From the NCBI GenBank assembly GCA_900129595.1, contig FQWG01000002.1, forward strand, positions 434,001 to 498,000: 64,000 nucleotides of DNA, in the 5' to 3' direction. This DNA comes from Flavobacterium frigidimaris (GTDB lineage Bacteria; Bacteroidota; Bacteroidia; Flavobacteriales; Flavobacteriaceae). How positions within the stretch are numbered: the first letter of the stretch is position 1; each line of letters starts with the position of its first letter. The translations under genes and the position numbers were made by a program. Shown piece by piece: positions 16,984 to 25,522 of the stretch. The notes under the pieces were generated by a model, which was not told the DNA's origin, made no database searches, and saw only the letters and a program-made list of their open reading frames with translations.

Positions 16984-17096
16984 TTTTACAACGAAAAAAG
17001 GAAACTCCAATTACTAAAAAAATTCCAAATTCCAATTTTGAGATTTAATTCTCGCGTTTTGGAATTGGGACTTTTAAAATATTGGGACTTTTCTAT

Positions 17097-18128
17097 TTAC
17101 AACGAAATTTCACCACGCAAAGCCGTTTCGAATATGGTTTTAAATTCGGCTTGAGGGATGTTGTGTCCTAACAAATACATTAGTTTTGTAATGGCTGCTT
17201 CTGTAGTAATATCTTTTCCTGAGATAACACCAAGGGATTTTAAGGCCGTACTGGTTTCGTATTGTCCCATATTTACACTTCCGCCGGAGCATTGTGTTAC
17301 ATTTACGATATGCAAACCGGACTGAATCGCTTTCTGAATCAGGTTCAAAAACCAATCTTCGGTAGGTGCATTTCCGGATCCGTAAGTTTCCAGAACAATT
17401 CCTTTTAGATCTTTAATGGCCAGAATCGAAGACAAAACGACTTCGCTCATTCCGGGAAACATTTTTATAATCGCAACGTGATTGTCTAAATTCTTGTGGA
17501 CAATTAATTTTGCATTTTCTTGTATCGGAAGAAATAAATGCCTGTTTAATGTTAAGTGAACACCAGATTCTACCAATTCAGGATAATTGGGTGCTGTAAA
17601 AGCTTTAAAGTGTTCTGCATTTACTTTTGAAGTTCGGTTACCACGATACAATTTGTATTCAAAATACAAACATACTTCATTGATAACCGGTTTTCCGTTT
17701 TCTTGTAATGAAGCAATCTGAATCGCCGTAATCAGGTTTTCTTTGGCATCAGTACGCAAATCACCAATTGGCAATTGAGAACCTGTAAACACTACCGGTT
17801 TTGCTAAATTCTCAAGCATGAAACTCAATGCCGAAGCTGAATATGACATGGTATCTGAACCATGCAATACCACAAATCCGTCAAAAGAAGCATAATTTTC
17901 TTCGATGATCTCAGCAATTTTTGTCCATTCTGCAGGATTCATATTAGATGAATCTATAGGATCTTCAAATGAAACGGTCTCAATCTCACAATCTAATTGT
18001 TTGATTTCAGGGATTTTTTGCAGTAATTTCCCAAAGTTGAACGCTTTAAGCGCGCCAGTCTCAAAATCTTTGCTCATACCAATGGTTCCACCGGTATAAA
18101 TCAACAATATTTTAGCTTTAGATGACAT
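17097..18128 (-). CDS. ansA: type I (cytoplasmic) L-asparaginase
   Basis: The 343-residue protein has no signal peptide, so it is the cytoplasmic form that converts asparagine to aspartate and ammonia. The two signature regions are present: LLIYTGGTIGM with nucleophile Thr12 and Thr15, and VVLHGSDTMSYSASAL with Asp92 and Thr93. The serine and glutamate substrate-binding positions follow in DPIDSSNMNP. It overlaps the acyltransferase gene by 11 bases and is the last gene of the tatD operon. Confidence 0.93.
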   Translation of the reverse strand: MSSKAKILLIYTGGTIGMSKDFETGALKAFNFGKLLQKIPEIKQLDCEIETVSFEDPIDSSNMNPAEWTKIAEIIEENYASFDGFVVLHGSDTMSYSASALSFMLENLAKPVVFTGSQLPIGDLRTDAKENLITAIQIASLQENGKPVINEVCLYFEYKLYRGNRTSKVNAEHFKAFTAPNYPELVESGVHLTLNRHLFLPIQENAKLIVHKNLDNHVAIIKMFPGMSEVVLSSILAIKDLKGIVLETYGSGNAPTEDWFLNLIQKAIQSGLHIVNVTQCSGGSVNMGQYETSTALKSLGVISGKDITTEAAITKLMYLLGHNIPQAEFKTIFETALRGEISL

Positions 18129-19257
18129 CCTGGTATTTTAATTTATTGACTACAGGATTCGCATACATGGCCAAAAATCCTTGTCTTGCTACAGGATTAT
18201 CTGTATTACCAATACGCATTTCTAAACGACGCTCAAACAACGATTTCTCGCTCTCTTTATATAAATGAGAAAATTTATCGGTTCCGTTCAAAATATCGTA
18301 AGCAATAAAATTAGTTGGCCATAAATGATAATTCTTTAAAACCGAATCATCAATAACTTGTGCCAAAGCCTGAATTTGCTTGTTTGCATTATCATTTTCA
18401 GCCACAATCTGATCAATTTCAGTATCAAGAACATCTCCAACAGAAATATGTATTCTTTTTTTAGTTCCCATGATACCGCTTAAAATGGTCATGAAATCTT
18501 CATTTTTTTCTTTAACGTATACTTCGTTGTTGGCTTCTGCCATTAATTGCGGCATTTTCAGCACATCAGTAGGATCATATTCATAAGAAATAGAAACAGG
18601 AACAATCTTTAATTTCTTAAAATAATCCATCAAATTAGGTTCATCAGAACCCATTCCTATCATTTTTAGTACTCCCGGATTGGTTTCGTCGTTTCCGTCT
18701 TTGGTACGTCCCTCTCTTTGTGCGATCCAAACCGAACGGTTTTCGCGAAGTAACAATTGCCCGATATATTCTGCTAATAATTTAGAACTCTGCAGCATTT
18801 CTCTTGGCGTCTGACCTCTTAAAACCAAAAAATTTCTATTCAGTTTTGCCAGTGTGCTTAAGAACGCTTTTTTTACCAGATTATCTCCAATTGCAGATGC
18901 TGTCATGACCAATCCATGCTCGAAGAGGCAAACATTTAATAAGGTTGTATCTAACAGGATATCTCTGTGATTAGAAATAAATAAGTACGATGTGTTTTTT
19001 TCAAGCTTCTCAAATCCTGAAGTAGTAAGTCCTTCAGAACTTTTCTCCAGAACTCTTTGTATGGTATTATAAATAAAGTTGCATTGAAAATCACGAATTG
19101 AATGTGTTTTTTTAAGCTGCTCTTTCCAAACCTCATCTTCTACTTCCGGAAAAGTAAAGTTCATCATGGTTTTCATCATCGGGTGATTGGCAACATCATG
19201 AAGTGCTTCATTTATTTCAGAATCATAAAACGGTCGAATGGCATCAAATCTCTGCAT
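18118..19257 (-). CDS. 1-acyl-glycerol-3-phosphate acyltransferase-like protein (PlsC family)
   Basis: A 379-residue protein with an acyltransferase core. Motif I reads SNHRDILLDTTLLN, with His and Asp separated by five residues rather than the usual four; motif III is AQREGRTKDGND, the family's EG-type substrate-binding part. A probable role is transfer of acyl groups to glycerol phosphate or a related lipid at the inner face of the membrane, but the exact acceptor is unknown. No long membrane segment stands out. The stop codon overlaps the ansA start by 11 bases and tatD ends 64 bases upstream. Confidence 0.78.
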   Translation of the reverse strand: MQRFDAIRPFYDSEINEALHDVANHPMMKTMMNFTFPEVEDEVWKEQLKKTHSIRDFQCNFIYNTIQRVLEKSSEGLTTSGFEKLEKNTSYLFISNHRDILLDTTLLNVCLFEHGLVMTASAIGDNLVKKAFLSTLAKLNRNFLVLRGQTPREMLQSSKLLAEYIGQLLLRENRSVWIAQREGRTKDGNDETNPGVLKMIGMGSDEPNLMDYFKKLKIVPVSISYEYDPTDVLKMPQLMAEANNEVYVKEKNEDFMTILSGIMGTKKRIHISVGDVLDTEIDQIVAENDNANKQIQALAQVIDDSVLKNYHLWPTNFIAYDILNGTDKFSHLYKESEKSLFERRLEMRIGNTDNPVARQGFLAMYANPVVNKLKYQDVI

Positions 19258-19321
19258 TATTTATATTGGTTTTAAGTGGGCAAAAGAACAAAAAAAAAAT
19301 TAAACTATTGTAAGGTATAAA

Positions 19322-20095
19322 TTAAATCCCAAAAACGTTTACAGAATTTTGTGTTGTTCGTTGTGCAATTTCCTCTTCAGAAACGTCATATATATCGGCC
19401 AATTTAGAAATAACATTGACCAAATAACTGCTTTCATTGCGTTTTCCGCGATACGGAATTGGCGCCAGATATGGCGAATCTGTCTCTAAGACAATATGTT
19501 TTAGATCTATCTCTTTTAAAAACTGATCGATTTTTCCGTTTTTAAAAGTCACAACTCCTCCAATTCCCAACTTCATATTGTAAGATATCGCCTGAAGCGC
19601 TTGTTCATAGGTTCCGGAAAAACAATGAAAAATTCCGAATAAATCATCTGATTTTTCTTGTTCCAAAACTTCGAAAATTTCATCAAAAGCCTCACGGCAA
19701 TGAATTACGATAGGTAATTTATATTGCTTTGCTAACTGAATTTGTCTTTTAAAAGCAATTTGCTGTTCTTTAAGATGTGTTTTATCCCAATACAAATCAA
19801 TTCCGATTTCGCCAACCGCATAAAACTTTCTCTTAGCCAGTTCTGTTTCGACATGTTTCAATTCTTCTTCATAATTATCTTTGACGTAAGTGGGATGCAA
19901 ACCCATCATCAGATATACATAATCAGGATAATTTTGCTCCAGATCGTACATCGATTGTGTTGCAGCGGCATCGATAGCAGGAATAAAAAAGCGTGTTACT
20001 CCGGCATTTATGGCTCTTTGCATCATCTCGTCGCGATCCTGATCAAACTCTTCAGAATATAAATGGGTATGGGTATCAGTAATTATTGGTGTCAA
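19322..20095 (-). CDS. TatD-family metal-dependent DNase/hydrolase
   Basis: A 257-residue TIM-barrel hydrolase of the TatD family. All metal ligands are visible: THTHLY near the N-terminus, EIGIDLYWD, VIHCREAF, FHCFSG and LETDSPYL. The start is a TTG at 20095; an in-frame stop lies just upstream and no ATG precedes the THTH motif, so TTG is the only reasonable choice. Cytoplasmic, probably a DNA end-processing or exonuclease enzyme. First gene of an operon with the acyltransferase and ansA. Confidence 0.9.
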   Translation of the reverse strand: MTPIITDTHTHLYSEEFDQDRDEMMQRAINAGVTRFFIPAIDAAATQSMYDLEQNYPDYVYLMMGLHPTYVKDNYEEELKHVETELAKRKFYAVGEIGIDLYWDKTHLKEQQIAFKRQIQLAKQYKLPIVIHCREAFDEIFEVLEQEKSDDLFGIFHCFSGTYEQALQAISYNMKLGIGGVVTFKNGKIDQFLKEIDLKHIVLETDSPYLAPIPYRGKRNESSYLVNVISKLADIYDVSEEEIAQRTTQNSVNVFGI

Positions 20096-20122
20096 AATTG
20101 AATCGTATTATTTTTAAAGGTT

Positions 20123-20153
20123 CAAAATTACGATAATATTAAAGACTTTCCAA
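20123..20153 (-). promoter_or_regulatory. promoter of the tatD-acyltransferase-ansA operon
   Basis: On the minus strand TTG (20151-20153) and TAATTTTG (20123-20130) are 20 bases apart, a good match to the Bacteroidota promoter. The box lies 27 bases before the TTG start codon of tatD. Confidence 0.6.
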
Positions 20154-20230
20154 TTTGGATGTGATGGCACACGGATGACACGGATTCACTGCGTGAAAGC
20201 GCGGATGAGCGCAGATTTTTTTCTTGTTTT

Positions 20231-20255
20231 TGTCAGGCTGAGCGGAGTCGAAGCC
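20231..20255. repeat. REP-like half element
   Basis: The 22 bases at 20231-20252 are the exact reverse complement of 37032-37053. It starts TGTCAGGCTGAGCGG and ends GAGTCGAAGCC. Only one arm of the palindrome seen at 37 kb is present here. Confidence 0.85.
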
Positions 20256-20361
20256 CCGTAAAGTAATTCAGCCAATCTTCATCAAAGGCAAAAAAAAATC
20301 CGCAAAGTATTTTATCTCTTTGCGAATCTCTGTGTATTCTTTGTGTCTTTTGTGAAACTTT

Positions 20362-21084
20362 TTAATCTAATTCATCGAGAAGCTTCTCTACATCCTCATA
20401 GTTTTCATAATCCTGCGAAATGGTTTCGAGGATCTCTTTGCATTCTTTGTATTTCTTTTGTTTCAATTTAGACAAGGCCAAATGCCACGTTGCTTTTTCT
20501 TTATAAACAGACGTTCCTGATCTTAACTCATTAAAGATCGCTTCGGCTTTTGGATATTTGCTTTCTTCCAATAAAGAAATTGCATAAAAATATTGAATTT
20601 CCGGGGTTTTATTTTCTTTTAAAACTTCTTCAAAAAACGGAATGGCTGCTGCGTATTTCCCATCGTTAAATGTTGCCTGGGCTCCTTTTAAAGCTTCATT
20701 TGTGTCGCCTCTTTCTACAAATGCCGCGGTTTCAGGATTATCATAATCGGCAAAAGTTGGATTGTTATAATCAAAAAAGAACAATCCAAATAAAATAATA
20801 ACAGACGCTGCTGCTGCATAATACCACGGGCGCATCAAAACAATTTTTGGTTTACTGGTATTAAAATGTTTGTCTGAAATTGTGGTTAGATTGTTTTTAA
20901 ACGCTTCTCTCTCTTCTTCAAACTCAAATTTGGTTGTAAGGCGCAACTGTACTTCTTTAAAAGTTTCAAATTCTGAAGACAATTCATGATCCTCGGACAA
21001 TTGTTTTTCAAAACTATTCTTTTCCTCCACAGTCATTTCTCCCTGAAGATATTGATCGAATAATATATAGCGTTCTTCGTTCAT
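20362..21084 (-). CDS. membrane TPR protein, probable anti-sigma partner
   Basis: A 240-residue protein. The N-terminal 80 residues are acidic and helical (DQYLQGEMTVEEKNSFEKQL), resembling the zinc-less cytoplasmic domains of Bacteroidota anti-sigma factors. One membrane helix follows at about 89-105 (YYAAAASVIILFGLFFF). The C-terminal part outside the membrane carries TPR units from about residue 130 (GKYAAAIPFFEEVLKENKTP). It starts two bases after the sigma gene, so the two are translated together. I infer that it binds and restrains the sigma factor and senses something in the periplasm. Confidence 0.7.
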   Translation of the reverse strand: MNEERYILFDQYLQGEMTVEEKNSFEKQLSEDHELSSEFETFKEVQLRLTTKFEFEEEREAFKNNLTTISDKHFNTSKPKIVLMRPWYYAAAASVIILFGLFFFDYNNPTFADYDNPETAAFVERGDTNEALKGAQATFNDGKYAAAIPFFEEVLKENKTPEIQYFYAISLLEESKYPKAEAIFNELRSGTSVYKEKATWHLALSKLKQKKYKECKEILETISQDYENYEDVEKLLDELD

Positions 21085-21086
21085 GA

Positions 21087-21671
21087 CTAATTATTTTTTA
21101 GCGATTTAAAATTTTTGGCTTCGTGAATCCACTGTGTTAACTGGCCTACACATAACGATTTCTTTTTGCGGACATAACCATAAGTAACATTCAGTTTTTC
21201 GGCCACTTCTTCCATCGTTTTGGTGGTGAAACTCAGCTTTAGCAATTCCTGACATTTATCTCCCAATTTCTGGAACATCGTATCAAATAGCTGCTGTTTT
21301 TCATCAAACTCTTCTGTATTGGTAATCAATTTAAGTGCAGATTCATTCATAGATAAAACATCTTCGTTGATTGTTACCCCTTTATTTGATGTTTTTTTGA
21401 GTTCGTTAAGCCACTTCCTTTTGCACAGTAAAAAAAAGTACGCATCAAAAGGACAAGTCAATTGTAGCGTATTGGCTTTGGCCTGATTAAAAAGTAAAAT
21501 CATGATTTCCTGAACCACATCCTGCGCATGTTCTTTATCTCCTGAATTGTTCATAATGAACATTACCACCTTTGGAACGTACTTTTTGTAAATCGTCTGA
21601 ATGATTGCGGAGTCATTTGCAGCAAGTCCCTCAATATACATTTGATCAGGATGAATCTTAGTTTGGCCCAT
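21087..21671 (-). CDS. ECF-like sigma-70 family RNA polymerase sigma factor
   Basis: A 194-residue sigma factor with only regions 2 and 4. Region 2 spans about residues 15-65 (YKKYVPKVVMFIMNNSGD, then AQDVVQEIMILLFNQ). Region 4 is at about 135-182 (LGDKCQELLKLSFTTKTMEE, VAEKLNVTYGYVRKKK), with the DNA-reading HTH. It is followed two bases later by a membrane TPR protein. Two identical promoter-like sites lie before the divergent genes at 21797 and 22210, which are likely targets. Confidence 0.88.
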   Translation of the reverse strand: MGQTKIHPDQMYIEGLAANDSAIIQTIYKKYVPKVVMFIMNNSGDKEHAQDVVQEIMILLFNQAKANTLQLTCPFDAYFFLLCKRKWLNELKKTSNKGVTINEDVLSMNESALKLITNTEEFDEKQQLFDTMFQKLGDKCQELLKLSFTTKTMEEVAEKLNVTYGYVRKKKSLCVGQLTQWIHEAKNFKSLKNN

Positions 21672-21726
21672 AAAAAACTTTTTGTAGCTAATTTAAAAAA
21701 CAATTGTAAATAAATTTCACATTAAT

Positions 21727-21757
21727 GGGTAACAATTAACATATCAGCTTGATATAA
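21727..21757 (+). promoter_or_regulatory. ECF-type promoter before the small membrane protein
   Basis: GGGTAACAAT, 12 bases, TTGATATAA. The same two blocks with the same 12-base gap recur at 22110-22140. There is no TAnnTTTG box here. It is 39 bases upstream of the ATG at 21797. Confidence 0.7.
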
Positions 21758-21796
21758 CGTAACAATAATCTTTTAAAGCAATTAAAATTAAGAGAA

Positions 21797-22096
21797 ATGG
21801 AAACTTATCAATTTATAAACGAAAAAAACCTGGATCAGTTCAACCAAATGATTTCTGCCAAAACCCGAAATGGTTTTGTAATCATAGAACATAACGAAAA
21901 ATTACCTTATGCCGTTTTATGCAAAGAAAAAAAAGCAGTCAGACATTCTTTTCATTTGTTTCTTACCTGCATCACATTCGGGCTTTGGTCACTTGTCTGG
22001 ATTTATTTAAGCATTACGCTTTCGCGGAAAAAAAACATTCTCGTTGCCATAGATGAAGAGGGAAATTTATTTGAAGACAAATGCCTTTCAGAATAA
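21797..22096 (+). CDS. small membrane protein of unknown function
   Basis: A 99-residue protein. The first 55 residues are soluble; residues about 56-75 (FHLFLTCITFGLWSLVWIYL) form one membrane helix with a Gly-Leu-Trp turn, and the tail NILVAIDEEGNLFEDK is hydrophilic. The helix plus short basic and acidic tail is seen in various small inner-membrane proteins, but no family is recognised. It is the first gene divergent from the sigma factor and is preceded by one of the two sigma-type promoters. Confidence 0.65.
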   Translation: METYQFINEKNLDQFNQMISAKTRNGFVIIEHNEKLPYAVLCKEKKAVRHSFHLFLTCITFGLWSLVWIYLSITLSRKKNILVAIDEEGNLFEDKCLSE

Positions 22097-22109
22097 AATT
22101 TAAAAATAA

Positions 22110-22140
22110 GGGTAACAATATCAAACCCGAATTGATATAA
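22110..22140 (+). promoter_or_regulatory. ECF-type promoter before the lipoprotein gene
   Basis: GGGTAACAAT, 12 bases, TTGATATAA: identical in both blocks and spacing to the site at 21727-21757. It lies 69 bases before the ATG at 22210. Confidence 0.7.
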
Positions 22141-22209
22141 GAATAATTAACAACCAAAATCTGGAAACCACCTGAAACAATCAGGACAGATTGATAAAAA
22201 CTAGAAATT

Positions 22210-23196
22210 ATGAACACAAATCTTAAAAAAATCGGACTTTTATTTTTATTGGTTATCACCTTTAGCAGCTGTGACAATGGCGACGACAATAATGACAATC
22301 TTGTATTACCTCCAAGCGAAGCCGCTTTTAAAAGCATAAGCACAAAAGGAGTTAAAAGAATCACACAAAACTTTACTATTACAGCGGGAACTGGTGTCGT
22401 AACCATAACATCTGCAAAAGGAGTAAAACTAAACATCAACGGAGATTGTCTGACCAAAAACGGAGTTGCCGTAACCGGAGCAGTTGATATCGAATACATC
22501 GAACTTTTTGACAAGGGAACTATGCTCGTAACCAACAAACCTACAATGGGAGTCATGCCTGACGGAAAGAAAAACTTACTGATTTCCGGCGGAGAATTCT
22601 TTATCAAAGCCACGCAAGGCGGAGTCGAACTTAAAACTTCCTGTTCTATGAATATGATTGTTCCGGCCGCTTTAACTGATGACGTTGACAATGCAATGAC
22701 TTTATGGACTGGTAAAATCGATGAAAAAGGAGAATTGGCCTGGGAACAGCCTAAACCAAATGCAGACGGAACGGGCGGAAAAGGCGGCGTGCAAGGCGAA
22801 GGAACTAATTATTATGTAACCTTTGGTAACTTTGGATGGACAAACGTAGACCGTTTTTACAGCGATCCAAGGCCTAAAACGACCCTTCTTGTTGCTGCCC
22901 CTACTGGGTATGATAACAACAACAGCGCCGTTTACCTGTCTTACGATGGCGAAGGAACAAATGCATTGGCAAAATTAGATACTTATACGCCCGCAGGATT
23001 ATTCAGCGAACACTATGGTCAAATTCCGATTGGTTTAAAATGCCACGTGATTTTTGCAACAGAATCTAATGGTCAATGGCGTTATGCAATCAAAGCCGTA
23101 ACCGTTGCTGCCAACGATGTTTACACCTTTACTTTAGCCGAAACAACAGTCGGTACCGAAGCGCAACTGATAGCCGCAATCAATGCTATTCAGTAA
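22210..23196 (+). CDS. lipoprotein of unknown function in the sigma regulon
   Basis: A 328-residue secreted lipoprotein: signal helix then lipobox TFSSC and an acidic Asp/Asn tether (DNGDDNNDN) typical of exported flavobacterial lipoproteins. The mature part is beta-rich. Residues about 50-150 (VTITSAKGVKLNINGDC, LISGGEFFIKATQGG) resemble modules found in other large Bacteroidota surface proteins; I have no domain name I can support. A second beta-rich part follows, with a conspicuous Tyr-rich SAVYLSYDGEGTN stretch. The ECF-type promoter suggests an envelope stress or surface function. Confidence 0.65.
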   Translation: MNTNLKKIGLLFLLVITFSSCDNGDDNNDNLVLPPSEAAFKSISTKGVKRITQNFTITAGTGVVTITSAKGVKLNINGDCLTKNGVAVTGAVDIEYIELFDKGTMLVTNKPTMGVMPDGKKNLLISGGEFFIKATQGGVELKTSCSMNMIVPAALTDDVDNAMTLWTGKIDEKGELAWEQPKPNADGTGGKGGVQGEGTNYYVTFGNFGWTNVDRFYSDPRPKTTLLVAAPTGYDNNNSAVYLSYDGEGTNALAKLDTYTPAGLFSEHYGQIPIGLKCHVIFATESNGQWRYAIKAVTVAANDVYTFTLAETTVGTEAQLIAAINAIQ

Positions 23197-23215
23197 CTTA
23201 CAAAATACTTTTAAG

Positions 23216-23247
23216 AAAAAGTGGTGATTTGCTCATCACTTTTTTTT
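23216..23247 (+). terminator. terminator after the lipoprotein gene
   Basis: AAAAAGT and ACTTTTT pair around an inner GAT/ATC stem, followed by more T residues. Confidence 0.6.
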
Positions 23248-23290
23248 ACATTTAATCCAGTTTTCAAATTAATTCTGATGATTTTCAGAA

Positions 23291-23362
23291 GCTAATCCTG
23301 CTATCCGCTATATCTTTTCCTTGCTAAAGAAGCCAGAAAAAGGATATCGCTCCTATCAGGGC
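23291..23362. repeat. imperfect palindromic repeat element
   Basis: The left arm GCTAATCCTGCTATCCGC continues into TATATCTTTTCC; the right arm GAAAAAGGATATCGC continues to TCCTATCAGGGC. The two are imperfect complements around a short centre. It ends 15 bases before the next gene. Confidence 0.6.
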
Positions 23363-23377
23363 TAAAAACCACTAGTT

Positions 23378-25330
23378 ATGAAACCACTATCATCTATTTT
23401 CTTTCTTCTTTTTTCTATCTTCTCTTTCGCACAAACCAAAGTAAAAGACACCATCACCCGTAGAGCTAATATTGTTTTTATCCAGAACGGAAATGCTGTT
23501 ACTTACAAACCCGAAACACCGCCACTGATTCCAATTGCTGGTGCACCAAAACCAAGTTATTCGTATTTATGGGAACTGGGCGACGGGCATTACAGTAAAG
23601 AAGCCGAACCCAAACACGTCTATAAAAACAAAGGAACCTACACCACAAGACTTGCCGTAACCAACAACTACGATAACGGAAAACCTCCGGCAACACGGCC
23701 AAAAAAAGTCGCTGTAAACGACATTACCGACACTAATTATAAAGACATTGCCTCCATTGCAGACCAAAACGGATTTGCAATAATCAAAAACTGCGATCCT
23801 ATTCCGGATCAGGAAATGGTAGTCGTAGTAGGTTATCAAAACTTAGAGAATTATGTTTCAAGCGGAAAATTGTATTTGTTCTATAATGAGAAACAATTTA
23901 AAAACAATAATTTCGAATTAACAGATTTTAGAACCTATGCAAACGAGCGTGAAATAAAAGAAAAAACGATTGCCACTATTACTGATCTGGATGATTCTAA
24001 CAATTATCTCGCTTCCGCCGAAAACACTTTTAAGACTAAAAAAAATAAAAATACCACTACTGAAGAAGATCTCGACGCATCATTATCAGAAGCCAATAAA
24101 ACCTATCAGAATGTTTCGGTTTTAGAATTTGATGATGTAAATCCTAACGAAACACACAATGTTTTTTATACGTTTAAAACTACTCCGGAAATGATTAAAG
24201 ATACCAGCGCAACGGTTACGATGCGGGGGATTTTTGTACCCAACAGAAGTTATAAAAACCACAAGATAAAAAACCTTGAAATGGAAATCGTAACGTCTCA
24301 CGATCCGAACAAAATGGGATCTAACGGAAGTTTTATGAATTACAGACTGGTGCGTTTTAAACGAGTAAATTTTAAAACCCGTTTCCAGAACAATGGCGAA
24401 GGTCCGGCAAGAATGATCCGTCTTGAAACGGATGTTCCGGATATGTTCGACAAGAAAACATTTAAGGTTGAAGACATGTATCCTAAATGTCCTATTTGTC
24501 CAAAAGATGAAGTTCCTACTGTAAGTTGTCTAGATACCATTATCAAAAAAAATCAAATCTTTTTTACGTTCAAAAACATTTATTTACCGGGAAGCGAACA
24601 AAAAAATGTAAAAGAAAAAGACAGTACAAAAGGTTTTGTAAAATACTCCATGAAATTTGCAGAGGATTTTCATAAAGTAAAAACCCGAAGCAGAACCGCT
24701 ATTATATTCGATAAAAACGAACCTATCATAACCAATTACGCCACTACCCGATTCCTTCCTGGAATTTCGATTGGCGCAAAAGCGGGTTATAATGTATATC
24801 CTGATCTCGAAAAATCGACCAGTTATTTTGTGGGCGCTACTATTTCGCCTTTTAAATCCTATCGCTTTTACTGGCAGGCCGAATGGCTAAATGCTATTAA
24901 TAAATATGAAAGCGGCGTAACGGTAGTCGATGAAACTGTTGTAAACCCAAACGGACAAAAGCAATTTCAGCGCACGACAACAACCACAGAAAACAAAAAT
25001 ATAAACTGGGAAATTCCGGTTTTAATTCGTTACAACATCAATAACTATATTGGTGTTGGTGCAGGAATCCAGGCTAATTTTGATGTTTCATCAGAACAAA
25101 CTATGAACAAAAAAATCGAAAGCTTTGAAGGCGGAACCGATCAGTTTTTAATGGATACGAGAACCGAATCAAATTCAGTCAGAAATTCGTTTGTGAATCT
25201 TAAAACAGGGCTTTTACTTGACTTAACTTTAGGTTTCGCAAGAATTGGTCCGAGTTTGGGTGCGCGCTATGTTATGAATTTCGAACAAAATTTTAATTAC
25301 TTTCAGTTTTACGGAATATGGAAGTTTTAG
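23378..25330 (+). CDS. secreted PKD-domain protein with a C-terminal barrel-like region
   Basis: A 650-residue protein with a signal peptide (about residues 1-19, FSFAQ). Residues about 45-110 are a PKD domain: WELGDGHYSKEAEPKHVYKN then GTYTTRLAV. The middle (about 120-430) contains a conserved-looking DVPDMFDKKTF region and a CPICP-type cysteine pair. The last 190 residues (SIGAKAGYNVYPDLEK to the terminal YFQFYGIWKF) alternate like outer-membrane strands and end in Phe, so it may sit in the outer membrane. No type IX secretion tail was seen. It lies between the sigma regulon and the CHAT gene; its function is unknown. Confidence 0.65.
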   Translation: MKPLSSIFFLLFSIFSFAQTKVKDTITRRANIVFIQNGNAVTYKPETPPLIPIAGAPKPSYSYLWELGDGHYSKEAEPKHVYKNKGTYTTRLAVTNNYDNGKPPATRPKKVAVNDITDTNYKDIASIADQNGFAIIKNCDPIPDQEMVVVVGYQNLENYVSSGKLYLFYNEKQFKNNNFELTDFRTYANEREIKEKTIATITDLDDSNNYLASAENTFKTKKNKNTTTEEDLDASLSEANKTYQNVSVLEFDDVNPNETHNVFYTFKTTPEMIKDTSATVTMRGIFVPNRSYKNHKIKNLEMEIVTSHDPNKMGSNGSFMNYRLVRFKRVNFKTRFQNNGEGPARMIRLETDVPDMFDKKTFKVEDMYPKCPICPKDEVPTVSCLDTIIKKNQIFFTFKNIYLPGSEQKNVKEKDSTKGFVKYSMKFAEDFHKVKTRSRTAIIFDKNEPIITNYATTRFLPGISIGAKAGYNVYPDLEKSTSYFVGATISPFKSYRFYWQAEWLNAINKYESGVTVVDETVVNPNGQKQFQRTTTTTENKNINWEIPVLIRYNINNYIGVGAGIQANFDVSSEQTMNKKIESFEGGTDQFLMDTRTESNSVRNSFVNLKTGLLLDLTLGFARIGPSLGARYVMNFEQNFNYFQFYGIWKF

Positions 25331-25391
25331 TTGTTATGCCACAGAGATGCACAAAGATTTGCACAGAGATACTCGAAGTGATTAAAAAAAG

Positions 25392-25486
25392 TTACCACAA
25401 ATTTTTACCAATTAGGATTGTGTTTACTTGATGGTTTTTAATTTCTAATCTTTATAATTTGTGAAAATTTGCGGAATTTGTGGTAA
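25392..25486. repeat. spaced inverted repeat before the CHAT gene
   Basis: TTACCACAAATT (25392-25403) and its exact complement AATTTGTGGTAA (25475-25486) flank 71 bases. The surrounding text is rich in ACAGAGAT / TTTGCG words seen elsewhere between genes. Confidence 0.65.
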
Positions 25487-25522
25487 AAAAAATTAGTGAA
25501 TCTTTGCGAAACAAAAACAGCT

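Larger units (their letters stand above)
16573..17096. other. 524-base intergenic repeat region
   Basis: It lies between the converging MFS and ansA genes and holds two long palindromic repeat units, a short direct repeat, and diverged AATTCCAAATTCCA segments near 16575 and 17022. No coding frame with recognisable features was seen. Confidence 0.7.
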
